NCBI RefSeq assembly: GCF_007997385.1
Contig: NZ_VOSC01000007.1
Location: forward strand, 162,540 to 226,539
DNA: 64,000 nucleotides
Reading direction: 5' to 3'
Source: Seonamhaeicola algicola
Lineage (GTDB): Bacteria; Bacteroidota; Bacteroidia; Flavobacteriales; Flavobacteriaceae
The number at the start of each line of letters is the position of its first letter. Positions within the stretch are counted from its first letter, which is position 1. Positions 45,822 to 57,243 of this stretch are shown one piece after another. The translations under genes were made by a program, and so were the position numbers. The notes below the pieces were generated by a model that was not told the DNA's origin, did not search any database, and was given only the letters and a program-made list of their open reading frames with translations.

Positions 45822-47777
45822 TTAGCTTTTATTTTTTATTATAGATTTTACGTTTTTTAACACAGCTTGGTTTACATGTATTGGGTACTTTTGTTTTAAG
45901 GTATTTACCCAATTATTTTCTTTAAATGTTTGATAATCACTTATTACATTACCCTTAGCCTCTTCAAATAATTGATGTGTTTGTGGTAGCACTTTATTAA
46001 TTTGCACTAAAACGTAAGCATCATTATGTGCGTATACTTTAGAAATTCCTTCTTTAAACGGTATGTTTTTAGGCAATAAGGCATCATTAGCATCTATAAC
46101 CGCAGTTGTAAATATTACATTAGTATTACCGTTGGTATTTAACTGTGATTTTATTGTATTTACGGCCACGCCTTTATTTAACAATTTAGCTACTTTTTTT
46201 AATGTTTTCTGTTTTGAAGCCGAAGCTACAACCGCATCTATTTGTTGTGGGGTTTTGTAGTTGTCTTTATGGTTTTGGTAGAATTGCTTAATGGCAACAG
46301 AGTCTGTTTTTGAAGCATTCCATATGGTATTTTCCATTAAATCAAACAACAATAAACCATCTCTGTATTCAGATAATACATGCGCATAATCTTCATTTTC
46401 AAACTCTAAATGTTCTTCTTTATATGCTACTAAAGTTTCGTTTAAAAACGTATTATAATGCTCTTTAACAAAAGCGTTTAATGGTTTTTTAATAATTCTT
46501 CCTTGTTGCTTTTTAAGTAAATAATTACCAAAGCTGCTATAGGTAAAAGTAGTATCGGCTATTGTAAACAATGTTGCATTCGCCTTAAAAGTTTCAGGTA
46601 ATTTCCAGCTTCGTTTAAAATAATTTTCGTTTAAAATTGATGCAAAGTAAGCTATTGCTTCAGTATTTTGAGTTACGTTGTATTGCTTTTTTAAATTGTT
46701 ATACAAAGCATCGTCTATGAGTTTTGACCTATCGTCTCTTTTCACCTTTGCTAATAAATCGGTTTTAACATCTTCAAAAGATGGTGTTAGTTTTTTATCA
46801 ATTAGCTTGACAATATGCCAACCGTAAGCAGATTTTAAAGGCTCAGAAACATCCCCTATATTTTCCAATTCAAAGGCTACTTTTTCAAATTCTGGGGCAT
46901 TAAGTTGTCCGCTAGTAAATGGTGCCATTTCCCCGCCGTTAACGGCAGAATTTTTATCATCAGAAAACTGTTTAGCCAAGGTTTCAAAAGCTTCACCTTG
47001 CTTAAATTTGTTGTAAATTTCGTGTATACGTTCTTCAGAATTGTTTAAAGTATCGCCTTTTTTATCTGTAACCATTATGTGTGCAACGGTACGCTCTCCT
47101 CTAGATTTTCTTTTATCTAAAACCTGAATAATATGATAACCAAAGCGTGTTCTAAAAGGCATTGAAATTTCGCCAACAGGTGTGTTAAATGCTGCATTTT
47201 CAAAACTGTAAACCATTTTAAAACCAGAAAAATAGCCTAAGGCTTCACCATATACGTTTTTACCATCGTGCTTTTGTTTCATTACGGTTTCAAACCCGTT
47301 TTTTAAAGCTGTTTGTCGCCAATTTACAAGTTTATTATAAACAGCTAATGTATCACTTGGGTTGGCATTTTCTGGTAATTTTATTAAAATATGATTAGCA
47401 TTAACATCATATGAAATTCTTTGGTAGGCCTCTTCAAGTAAAGCATCTGTTACTTTGGTATCTTTCATAAAACTTTTAGCCAGTTGCTTTTGGTAGCTTT
47501 CTAACTCTGTTTTGTACGATGCTTTTTCATGAAGCTGCTGTGTTTTTGCTTCTTTTAATTTTAATTTATAGGTGGTAAATAATTTTAAATATTCATCTAC
47601 ATTTCTTTGAGATTCATCTTTTACCAAATCTAAATTCTTATTGTAAACTCTTAAAAATTCAGATACATACACGGGCTCATTGGCTACTGTAAAAAGCACT
47701 TCATCTGTTTTTAATTGTGCGTTACAAATACTAAAAAAAAGTATGGATACTAATGTAAATAAATGTGCTAATTTCAT
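45822..47777 (-). CDS. Periplasmic peptidyl-prolyl isomerase with two parvulin domains
   Basis: A 651-residue exported protein (signal peptide about 1-20, ending CNAQ). It has an N-terminal helical chaperone part, two consecutive parvulin units (about 120-222 with VNANHILIKLPENA and FGYHIIQVLDKRKS; and 228-330 with AHIMVTDKKGD, FSDDKNSAVNGGEM and YGWHIVKLIDKK), then ~320 residues without recognised domain. The first unit is degenerate around the usual FSxDxxSxxxGGxLG region, while the second is typical. First gene of a four-gene operon encoding three SurA-type proteins and a MoxR ATPase; likely role is outer-membrane protein folding. Confidence 0.88.
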   Translation of the reverse strand: MKLAHLFTLVSILFFSICNAQLKTDEVLFTVANEPVYVSEFLRVYNKNLDLVKDESQRNVDEYLKLFTTYKLKLKEAKTQQLHEKASYKTELESYQKQLAKSFMKDTKVTDALLEEAYQRISYDVNANHILIKLPENANPSDTLAVYNKLVNWRQTALKNGFETVMKQKHDGKNVYGEALGYFSGFKMVYSFENAAFNTPVGEISMPFRTRFGYHIIQVLDKRKSRGERTVAHIMVTDKKGDTLNNSEERIHEIYNKFKQGEAFETLAKQFSDDKNSAVNGGEMAPFTSGQLNAPEFEKVAFELENIGDVSEPLKSAYGWHIVKLIDKKLTPSFEDVKTDLLAKVKRDDRSKLIDDALYNNLKKQYNVTQNTEAIAYFASILNENYFKRSWKLPETFKANATLFTIADTTFTYSSFGNYLLKKQQGRIIKKPLNAFVKEHYNTFLNETLVAYKEEHLEFENEDYAHVLSEYRDGLLLFDLMENTIWNASKTDSVAIKQFYQNHKDNYKTPQQIDAVVASASKQKTLKKVAKLLNKGVAVNTIKSQLNTNGNTNVIFTTAVIDANDALLPKNIPFKEGISKVYAHNDAYVLVQINKVLPQTHQLFEEAKGNVISDYQTFKENNWVNTLKQKYPIHVNQAVLKNVKSIIKNKS

Positions 47778-47992
47778 GGATAAAAAATTATTAAAGCAGC
47801 TACAAAAATACTAATATAAAGCTATTATGCAAGTGACTCTAGTTTTACAAACGTTTAATTGATTAACTTAAATAATTAATTAAAATTGTGCTACTCAATT
47901 AAATTTAAAACATCTTGTTTTAACACTTTTTAACACACTTAATTCATTTGTACCATAAATTTTTCAAATAGACCAAATACTACACTTTTTAT

Positions 47993-48009
47993 GGGTGTAA
48001 ATTGCACCC
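47993..48009 (+). promoter_or_regulatory. Dyad overlapping a possible promoter of the beta-barrel receptor gene
   Basis: GGGTG (47993-47997) and CACCC (48005-48009) flank TAAATTG, which resembles TAnnTTTG minus one T and is followed by GCACCCCGAAATC, much like the bases after the fur -7 element. A symmetrical site over a promoter is compatible with repressor control. Confidence 0.3.
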
Positions 48010-48027
48010 CGAAATCTATTTTAATTT

Positions 48028-50508
48028 ATGAAAACAACTATTCAACATTTAACAACCTTTGCTTTATTAATGAGCTTTACCTTTTCTTTTGGGCAACTAA
48101 AAGGTAAAATTGTAGACGAAACAAACGCCCCTTTAGAGTATGCAACCGCTGCTATTTTTAACCAAAACACAAAAGAACTAATTACAGGTGTTATTACAAA
48201 TATAGATGGCGAGTTTACTTTTGATAACTTAAAAAAAGGTACTTATTACATTGAAGCATCTTTTATTGGTTATGATGTAAATACTTTAAAAAACATAACC
48301 ATTAGTAATACCAAAAACACCACTAATTTAGGTGTTATTAAATTAAAACTAGGTAATTCATTAAACGAAGTAGTGGTACAAGCAGAACGTGCAACTGTTG
48401 TAAATAAAATTGACCGACAAGTTTTTGATACCGAAAAATTTAAAAACGCTCAAGGCGGATCGGGTGTTGATGTTATTAGAAATTTACCTTCTGTAAGTAT
48501 TGATGGCCAAGGTGAAATTAATGTAAGAGGCAGCTCTGGTTTTGTGGTTTTACTTAATGGTAAACCCACACAAGGTAACGCTAGTGCTTTAATGGCGCAG
48601 TTACCTGCCAATGCTATTGAACGCGTTGAAGTTATTACAGCACCTTCAGCTAAATATGATCCGGAAGGAAAAGCAGGATTAATTAACATAATTACTAAAA
48701 AAGGCGCTACAAATGGTGCTTTTGGGCAAGTAAATATTAAAGGTGGGCTACCTTCTATTGAAACATATAATAATGATAAAGCACACCAACGATACGGTAT
48801 TGATGGTACTTACAATATGCGTAATGATAAATGGAACGTATCTTTAGGCGCCAGCTACCAACGTAATGATTTAGGCGGAAGACGTGAAGGTGACGTTTAT
48901 ACCATAATTAACAATACACGCACCCAGTTTCCATCAACAGGTGAACGTAGTTTTGATGAAGAAAACTATAGCGGACGCTTTACGGTTGATTTTACACCAG
49001 ATGACAATAACACATTCTCTTTAGGCTTTTTTGCTGGTAAACGCAGTAAAGATCGTTTAGCTGATATTGTGTATTTTGATAACCATGCTATAACACCTGC
49101 CAACGGTACCAATGCTGATAGAGATTACACGTTTCAATATTTCAATCATAATTTAAGAATTAGAAAAAGTGATTTTGCTTTGGGTAGTTTTGATTATGCA
49201 CACACTTTTAATAACAACTCTAAATTATCTACATCATTTCTATATGAATATACACTTTTAGGTGGCCCAACGGTTAACCAAAATTTAGGACACCCGGATA
49301 ATTCAATTCTTTATCAAGATGAATACAATACCAATGATAATCCGCTAAACGGAGTAAGAGCACAAATAGATTATAGTTTTAAGCCTTTTTCTTTTGGTAC
49401 TTTAGAAACAGGATATCAATACAGAAATTTAGATCATACAGGCGATTTTGTATATGAAAGACGTACAGATTTTAATGATGATTTTGTATTAGTTCCTGAA
49501 TTTTCAAGTGAAGTTAACTTAAAACGAAGTATTCACGCTGCTTACGCACAACTTACAGGCAAAAAAGGAAAATGGAATTACAGCGCCGGTGCCAGAGTTG
49601 AAGTTAGTGATAGAACTTTAGATTTAAAAGATAAAGCCAATACCATAGATGAAACCTATGAATATGACTTTACAAAACTATATCCTTCAGCCTCTATTCA
49701 ATATGAAATAAATGACAAAACAAACATAAAAGCCGCTTATAGCAAACGTGTAGAGCGCACAACAACCTTTAAAATGAATCCGTTTCCTGAGCGTGAACAC
49801 TCTGAAACTTTAGAACAAGGTGACCCAAATCTTAAACCAGAATTTATTGATTTAGTTGAACTTGGCATTACTAAAAAAATAAAAGGCGGTAATTCAATTT
49901 TTGCTACAGGTTACTTTAGAAACGTAAAAAACTTGGTAAACAGAGTAAATACTATTTATAATGATACTATTTTAAACAGAATTTATTCAAATGTAGGTAA
50001 TGCCAAAGCTATTGGTATTGAAGTTGGCGCCAACCTAAAACCAACAAAAAACTGGAGCAATTTTATTGGTGCAAATATTTATAATTATAAAATTGATGGC
50101 GAATTTGATAGTAGAGATGTGAACTCTGAAGCCACCATGTACTCTATTAACTTAAATTCTACATACAGTTTTTGGGAAAACGCCTCATTACAATTCACTT
50201 TCAATTATTTATCTGATAGAGTTACAGCGCAAGGTGAAGACTCGCGCTACTACTCACCAAACTTAACTTTTCAAAAAGCATTTTTAGATAACAGACTAAC
50301 AGCTACCCTACAATGGCAAAATATTGATATGGGACTTTTAGATACTAATGAGCAACGCATTACAACCTTTAGGCCCAACGAATTTTTCACCACAACAAAT
50401 TACATTTATGAGGTAGATATGGTTACACTAAACTTAACCTACACCTTTAAAAATGGTAAAAACAAAGCTAAATTTATTGATAGCGAATTTGGTAAAAGAG
50501 AGTTTTAA
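48028..50508 (+). CDS. TonB-dependent outer-membrane receptor (outer membrane beta-barrel family)
   Basis: An 826-residue outer-membrane protein: signal peptide about 1-22 (ending SFGQ), carboxypeptidase-regulatory domain (23-105; GKIVDETNAPLEYATAAIF, DGEFTFDNL), a plug domain (about 115-230; VLLNGKPTQGNASALMAQLPANAIERVEVIT and YDPEGKAGLINIITKK), then a barrel of the OMP_b-brl_3 kind. The plug/barrel join resembles siderophore or colicin-type receptors but without a specific substrate signature. It stands alone, with trmD 120 bases downstream. The upstream promoter region contains a dyad. Confidence 0.9.
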   Translation: MKTTIQHLTTFALLMSFTFSFGQLKGKIVDETNAPLEYATAAIFNQNTKELITGVITNIDGEFTFDNLKKGTYYIEASFIGYDVNTLKNITISNTKNTTNLGVIKLKLGNSLNEVVVQAERATVVNKIDRQVFDTEKFKNAQGGSGVDVIRNLPSVSIDGQGEINVRGSSGFVVLLNGKPTQGNASALMAQLPANAIERVEVITAPSAKYDPEGKAGLINIITKKGATNGAFGQVNIKGGLPSIETYNNDKAHQRYGIDGTYNMRNDKWNVSLGASYQRNDLGGRREGDVYTIINNTRTQFPSTGERSFDEENYSGRFTVDFTPDDNNTFSLGFFAGKRSKDRLADIVYFDNHAITPANGTNADRDYTFQYFNHNLRIRKSDFALGSFDYAHTFNNNSKLSTSFLYEYTLLGGPTVNQNLGHPDNSILYQDEYNTNDNPLNGVRAQIDYSFKPFSFGTLETGYQYRNLDHTGDFVYERRTDFNDDFVLVPEFSSEVNLKRSIHAAYAQLTGKKGKWNYSAGARVEVSDRTLDLKDKANTIDETYEYDFTKLYPSASIQYEINDKTNIKAAYSKRVERTTTFKMNPFPEREHSETLEQGDPNLKPEFIDLVELGITKKIKGGNSIFATGYFRNVKNLVNRVNTIYNDTILNRIYSNVGNAKAIGIEVGANLKPTKNWSNFIGANIYNYKIDGEFDSRDVNSEATMYSINLNSTYSFWENASLQFTFNYLSDRVTAQGEDSRYYSPNLTFQKAFLDNRLTATLQWQNIDMGLLDTNEQRITTFRPNEFFTTTNYIYEVDMVTLNLTYTFKNGKNKAKFIDSEFGKREF

Positions 50509-50601
50509 AACACACCCATTATAATTTATTTAAATAGCGATTTTTACTAAAACAAAAATCGCTATTTATGTTTTTAGGTGATTTAAAAACAACAATTAAA
50601 C

Positions 50602-50609
50602 TATCTTTG
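50602..50609 (+). promoter_or_regulatory. Probable -7 element for trmD
   Basis: TATCTTTG fits TAnnTTTG exactly and lies 19 bases before the trmD start codon. No TTG is visible at the -33 position. Confidence 0.4.
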
Positions 50610-50628
50610 CTAATTATAAAGTACAGCA

Positions 50629-51306
50629 ATGCGTATAGATATTATTACCGTTTTACCAGAATTACTTAAAAGCCCGTTTGAAGCTTCTATTTTAAAAAGA
50701 GCCATTGATGCTAATTTGGTTGAAGTTCATTTTCACAATTTAAGAGATTATGCCACCGATAATTATAAAAGCATAGACGATTACCAGTTTGGTGGTGGCG
50801 CTGGTATGGTTATGATGATTGAGCCTATTGATAAATGTATTTCTGAATTAAAAGCAGAAAGACATTATGATGAAATAATTTACATGACACCCGATGGCGA
50901 AACCCTAAACCAAGGTATTGCTAATCAATTATCACTAAAAGAAAACATTATTATTTTATGTGGGCATTATAAAGGTGTAGACCAACGCGTGCGCGACCAT
51001 TTTATAACCAAAGAAATATCTATAGGCGATTATGTTTTATCGGGTGGCGAATTAGGTGCTGCCGTACTTTGCGATGCCGTAATTAGGCTAATTCCAGGTG
51101 TTTTAGGCAATGAAACCTCTGCCTTAACAGATTCTTTTCAAGATAATTTACTAGCACCACCAATTTACACGCGCCCAAGAGAATACAACGGCTGGAAAGT
51201 ACCCGAAATACTGTTTAGTGGTAACTTTCCTGAAATTGAAAAATGGCGCGAAAATAAAGCGTATAAACGCACCCAAGAACGCAGACCCGATTTATTAGAT
51301 GATTAA
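50629..51306 (+). CDS. trmD: tRNA (guanine37-N1)-methyltransferase
   Basis: SPOUT methyltransferase that adds the N1 methyl group to G37 of several tRNAs, preventing +1 frameshifting. The 225-residue protein starts [13 protein letters not shown], includes [15 protein letters not shown] (about 51-65), the SAM-binding knot [16 protein letters not shown] and [19 protein letters not shown], and ends with the C-terminal tRNA-binding helix domain [26 protein letters not shown]. Complete. rplS follows 161 bases downstream with its own promoter, so the common trmD-rplS pairing is kept but transcription is probably separate. Confidence 0.97.
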   Translation: MRIDIITVLPELLKSPFEASILKRAIDANLVEVHFHNLRDYATDNYKSIDDYQFGGGAGMVMMIEPIDKCISELKAERHYDEIIYMTPDGETLNQGIANQLSLKENIIILCGHYKGVDQRVRDHFITKEISIGDYVLSGGELGAAVLCDAVIRLIPGVLGNETSALTDSFQDNLLAPPIYTRPREYNGWKVPEILFSGNFPEIEKWRENKAYKRTQERRPDLLDD

Positions 51307-51382
51307 CATATATAAACACTAACACCCAACAATTAAAAGCAAAAAACTAAACCTTTTTACTTTCTACTTATAACTTTTTAAT

Positions 51383-51390
51383 TATATTTG
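51383..51390 (+). promoter_or_regulatory. Promoter (-7 element) of rplS
   Basis: TATATTTG is an exact TAnnTTTG match followed by CAGCCAATTT. The 14-base string TTTGCAGCCAATTT also occurs at the rpsF promoter. No -33 TTG is visible. Predicted start lies near 51395-51400, leaving a leader of roughly 70 nt. Confidence 0.6.
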
Positions 51391-51467
51391 CAGCCAATTT
51401 CGGGTTAACCTCTGGCGAAAATCGTGAATGTTGTTCTGAATCAACCATTTATAAAATAAATACAAAG
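51391..51467 (+). promoter_or_regulatory. Candidate structured 5' leader of rplS (autoregulatory?)
   Basis: A ~75-nt leader with two possible hairpins: ATTTCG (51397-51402) with CGAAAAT (51416-51422) enclosing a GGTTAACC core, and GTTG (51430-51433) with CAAC (51442-51445). Ribosomal-protein leaders for bL19 are known in other phyla, and I recall flavobacterial r-protein leader motifs being reported; an Rfam search would decide. Inference only. Confidence 0.4.
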
Positions 51468-51821
51468 ATGGAATCTTTAGTAAAATTTGTACAAGACGAA
51501 TTTGTAACAAGAAAAGACTTACCAGAATTTAGTGCTGGTGATACTATTACAGTTTATTACGAAATTAAAGAGGGTAATAAAACAAGAACTCAGTTTTTTA
51601 AAGGTGTAGTAATACAACGTAGAGGTTCTGGGGCTTCAGAAACTTTTACAATTAGAAAAATGTCTGGTTCTATTGGTGTTGAGCGTATCTTCCCTGTAAA
51701 TTTACCTGCATTACAAAAAGTTGAAGTTAACAAACGTGGTAAAGTACGTAGAGCACGTATATTCTACTTTAGAGGTCTTACTGGTAAAAAAGCTAGAATT
51801 AAAGAGCTTAGAAACAAGTAA
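51468..51821 (+). CDS. rplS: 50S ribosomal protein L19
   Basis: Ribosomal protein bL19, 117 residues, located at the 30S-50S interface. It has FSAGDTITVYYEIKEGNKTRTQFFKGVVIQRRG (about 21-53), the RKMSGSIGVERIFPVN strand and the basic end RRARIFYFRGLTGKKARIKE. Normal length and complete. Preceded by a Bacteroidota-type promoter and a structured leader, followed by a strong terminator. Confidence 0.98.
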   Translation: MESLVKFVQDEFVTRKDLPEFSAGDTITVYYEIKEGNKTRTQFFKGVVIQRRGSGASETFTIRKMSGSIGVERIFPVNLPALQKVEVNKRGKVRRARIFYFRGLTGKKARIKELRNK

Positions 51822-51841
51822 AACTCACTACAAAACATATA

Positions 51842-51874
51842 AAAAAGCCTTGATTTTAACAATCAAGGCTTTTT
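51842..51874. terminator. Terminator after rplS
   Basis: Perfect 14-bp stem AAAAAGCCTTGATT (51842-51855) / AATCAAGGCTTTTT (51861-51874) with loop TTAAC. Strong, symmetrical. Confidence 0.92.
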
Positions 51875-52295
51875 AAGTTATTAACAAAAGTTAATAACTG
51901 TAGTTTATAACCCGTTGATATTTAAAAACTTAAACAACTTCATTTTTATTACAAAAAATTGTATATTTACAATAGAGATACTTAAACATAATATTGTTTT
52001 CATTTCAAAATTATTTAAAGTATATCTAAAATAATGTAACGTTCTTTATTATACTATTGTTTTTTTGAGGTTTTAAATATATCATGTGTATGTGTGATAA
52101 TTTATAACCATGACACTATATTTAAATTGTATATTATGAAAATTAAATACAAAATATAGTTGAAAGCTTAAACACCAGTACATTCTGTAAATTAAGCTAT
52201 GCTATTAGTTTAATTTTATTAATAGCATAAAGAAAAACAATATTTTGAGCATTTGGTAATTAGGTCAATACATTTTGAAAATTAACAAATGTTCC
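51875..52295. other. Gene-free AT-rich region between rplS and icd, 5' portion
   Basis: No supported reading frame on either strand. It contains a 10-bp dyad TATGCTATTA (52198-52207) / TAATAGCATA (52220-52229). Given the orphan terminator downstream, part of it may be transcribed as a small RNA. Confidence 0.6.
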
Positions 52296-52377
52296 TTTTG
52301 TAATAGCTTTCTAGCTATTACAAAAAAAGCCATATCAAAGCAGATTAATTTCTACAGTGATATGGCTTTTGTTTTTT
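52190..52377 (+). ncRNA. Candidate small RNA ending in an orphan terminator
   Basis: Three hairpins in order on the plus strand: a 10-bp stem at 52198-52229; a perfect 13-bp stem TTTTGTAATAGCT (52296-52308) / AGCTATTACAAAA (52313-52325) with loop TTCT; and an intrinsic terminator, 52325-52370, with a T-run. The terminator has no protein gene before it since rplS ends at its own terminator 450 bases upstream. The 5' boundary is not defined; no consensus promoter is clear. Strand and extent are inferred from the terminator. Confidence 0.4.
52325..52377 (+). terminator. Orphan intrinsic terminator upstream of icd
   Basis: 13-bp stem AAAAGCCATATCA (52325-52337) / TGATATGGCTTTT (52358-52370) with a 20-nt loop, followed by GTTTTTT. 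It lies 213 bases before the icd start and 450 after the rplS terminator. No gene needs it, so it marks the end of an unannotated transcript or attenuates icd. Confidence 0.75.
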
Positions 52378-52502
52378 AGCAAGCAAAGGCACTTTTCTTT
52401 ACATAAAAAGTAGTGGTTAACCAGTTTTTTACCATTATAACAATTATAGCTTTCTTAACATTTTCATTTAATAATAAGCCTGCTATATCTAGTCTAATTT
52501 TG

Positions 52503-52510
52503 TATATTCG
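52503..52510 (+). promoter_or_regulatory. Possible -7 element for icd
   Basis: TATATTCG is one mismatch from TAnnTTTG and is followed by CATCGCTAAAAATG. It is downstream of the orphan terminator, so icd could be transcribed independently. Weak. Confidence 0.3.
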
Positions 52511-52564
52511 CATCGCTAAAAATGTATCTTCTATTTATTTAACAATTTTTAGCAACCATTTTAA

Positions 52565-54793
<2,229 letters not shown>

Positions 54794-54815
54794 ACAAAAA
54801 GCCTAACAACTTGTT

Positions 54816-54843
54816 AAAAGCTCCTTTTCTAGGAGCTTTTTTT
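54816..54843 (+). terminator. Terminator after icd
   Basis: Perfect 10-bp stem AAAAGCTCCT (54816-54825) / AGGAGCTTTT (54831-54840), loop TTTCT, continuing into a T-run. Confidence 0.9.
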
Positions 54844-54869
54844 ATACATTTATAAAAAATTGTTATTGC

Positions 54870-57239
54870 ATGAAATCCTATTATTTGTGGGTACTCTCCG
54901 TTTTTTTCTGTTTTTCAATTAATGCGCAAGAAAAATTCACATTAAGTGGCTCCATTTCCGAAGAAAAAAGTAACGAAACCCTTATTGGTGTAAACATCAT
55001 TTTTCCAGATTTACAAACCGGTACAACAACTAACGAATATGGTTTTTTTTCAATTACCCTTCCTAAGGGAACTTACAAAATGACAATTAGTTATTTAGGC
55101 TACACTACCTTAAAAGAAACCATACAGCTAAACACAGATATAACTAAAAACTTCAATTTAAAAAATACTGTTGAAGATTTAGATGCAGTAGTAATTACTG
55201 AAAACGTTGAAAAACTAAGTATAAAAAAACCACAAATGAGCGTTAATAAGCTCACTTCTTCAACCATAAAAGAAATTCCGGTGGTGTTAGGAGAATCTGA
55301 CATAATTAAAGCCATTACACTTTTACCTGGTGTAACATCGGCTGGCGAAGGCGCTTCTGGTTTTAATGTACGTGGTGGCGCTGCAGACCAAAATTTAATT
55401 CTTTTAGATGAAGCCACTATTTACAATTCATCGCATTTATTTGGGTTATTTTCTGTGTTTAATCCAGATGCTATAAAAGATTTAAGTCTTTATAAAGGAG
55501 GTATTCCTGCGCGTTATGGCGGGCGCGTATCATCGGTTTTAGATATTTATCAAAAAGAAGGCAATAGTAAAGAATTTCATATGAATGGTGGTATTGGGTT
55601 AGTTTCTAGTAGGTTGTTGGCCGAAGGCCCTTTAAAAAAAGATAAAGGCTCTTTTTTATTAGGCGGAAGATCTAGTTACGCACACCTATTTTTACCCATT
55701 TTTGATATTGAAAATAAAGCCTACTTTTACGATTTAAACACAAAATTAAGCTATAAAATAAACAACAATAACAACATTTATCTATCAGGCTATTTTGGTA
55801 GAGATGTGTTTAGTATTGAAGATACTTTTGAAAACACCTACGGTAATACAGTTTTAAATTTTAGGTGGAATCACTTATTTTCAGATAAGCTTTTTTCAAA
55901 TTTATCACTTATATATTCAGATTATGATTATAACTTAAAACTTAATTTTGTTGAATTTGACTGGATATCTGGCATCAGAAACTTCAATATTAAATATGAT
56001 TTTAAACATTACATAAACAACAAAATAAAACTTCAATATGGCATAAATAGTATTTATCATAAATTCAATCCTGGTGAAATTAACCCAACATCTTCAAGTT
56101 CAGGAATTAATCCGTTTAAATTAATTGATAAATATGCCCTTGAAAACGCTTTGTACTTTGATGTTGAACATAAAATAAGCAACAAATTAGCACTTTCATA
56201 TGGCCTGAGGTTAAGCTCATTTTTAAGATTAGGGCAAGATGAACTTAACGTTTACGCCAACAACCAAGCAGTAGTTTTTAATAACAATTTAAAAATTTAC
56301 GAAAAAGCTAATCCAATAGATACTGAAACCTTTAAGCGTAGTGATGTTATTGAAAACTTTTTTAACCTAGAACCAAGGTTCTCAATGGCTTATCAGTTAA
56401 ACAACACAAGCTCTGTTAAGGCCAGTTACAACAAAATGTATCAATATTTACATTTACTATCAAACACTAATGCACCAACACCATTAGATATTTGGACACC
56501 TAGTGGCAAATACATAAAACCACAAGAATTACATCAATATGCCATTGGTTATTTTAAAGACTTTAATGATAATTTATTTTCTTTAGAAGTTGAAAGCTTC
56601 TATAAAACCATTAAAAACCGAATAGATTATATTGATGGGGCTGATTTAATTGCTAATAATGCCATTGAACAAGTTATTTTAAATGGCAATGCTAGAGCTT
56701 ATGGTTTAGAATTTTTATTTAGAAAAAACGAAGGCCGTTTTAAAGGTTGGATAGCTTATACGCTTTCAAAATCTGAGCAACAAACAAAAGGCAGAACACC
56801 CACCGAAACTGGCATAAATAATGGCCAATGGTATAACACACCTTATGATAAAACACACGATGTTTCAATTACATCTAGCTATAATTTGAGTAAGCGTGTA
56901 AAACTAAATGCTAATTTTTTGTTTCAAACAGGGCAACCTGTAACATTTCCAAACAGCCAATATGAATACAATGGTGTTAATATTCCAAACTTTGGCTTGC
57001 GTAACGAAAATAGATTGCCATCATATAACAGATTAGACCTAGCTGTTAACTATACACCAAAACAAAAACGTGAAAAAAACTGGAAAAGTTACTGGGTATT
57101 TAGTATTTACAACGTTTACAACAGAAAAAATGCAGCATCTATTTCCTTCGGAAAAAACTTTGATAAAATGCAAAATGAAGCTACAAGACTTGCCATTTTT
57201 GGTATAGTACCATCTGTATCATATAATTTTAAGTTTTAA
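54870..57239 (+). CDS. TonB-dependent receptor with carboxypeptidase-regulatory domain
   Basis: A 789-residue outer-membrane receptor. Signal peptide about 1-19 (ending INAQ), regulatory beta-sandwich (20-105; SISEEKSNETLIGVNIIF, NEYGFFSITLPKGTYKMTISYLGY), plug (about 115-230; LLPGVTSAGEGASGFNVRGGAADQNLILLDEA, then YKGGIPARYGGRVSSVLDI), and beta-barrel ending YNFKF. It is followed four bases later by a DUF4249 lipoprotein gene, a pairing seen repeatedly in Bacteroidota, in which the lipoprotein probably acts like a SusD-type or receptor-associated partner. The substrate is unknown. Confidence 0.92.
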   Translation: MKSYYLWVLSVFFCFSINAQEKFTLSGSISEEKSNETLIGVNIIFPDLQTGTTTNEYGFFSITLPKGTYKMTISYLGYTTLKETIQLNTDITKNFNLKNTVEDLDAVVITENVEKLSIKKPQMSVNKLTSSTIKEIPVVLGESDIIKAITLLPGVTSAGEGASGFNVRGGAADQNLILLDEATIYNSSHLFGLFSVFNPDAIKDLSLYKGGIPARYGGRVSSVLDIYQKEGNSKEFHMNGGIGLVSSRLLAEGPLKKDKGSFLLGGRSSYAHLFLPIFDIENKAYFYDLNTKLSYKINNNNNIYLSGYFGRDVFSIEDTFENTYGNTVLNFRWNHLFSDKLFSNLSLIYSDYDYNLKLNFVEFDWISGIRNFNIKYDFKHYINNKIKLQYGINSIYHKFNPGEINPTSSSSGINPFKLIDKYALENALYFDVEHKISNKLALSYGLRLSSFLRLGQDELNVYANNQAVVFNNNLKIYEKANPIDTETFKRSDVIENFFNLEPRFSMAYQLNNTSSVKASYNKMYQYLHLLSNTNAPTPLDIWTPSGKYIKPQELHQYAIGYFKDFNDNLFSLEVESFYKTIKNRIDYIDGADLIANNAIEQVILNGNARAYGLEFLFRKNEGRFKGWIAYTLSKSEQQTKGRTPTETGINNGQWYNTPYDKTHDVSITSSYNLSKRVKLNANFLFQTGQPVTFPNSQYEYNGVNIPNFGLRNENRLPSYNRLDLAVNYTPKQKREKNWKSYWVFSIYNVYNRKNAASISFGKNFDKMQNEATRLAIFGIVPSVSYNFKF

Positions 57240-57243
57240 CATC

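Noticed and set aside
55100..55417. 105-codon minus-strand open frame inside the TonB receptor
   Set aside because: Antisense to a conserved plug domain; no start signal or homology.
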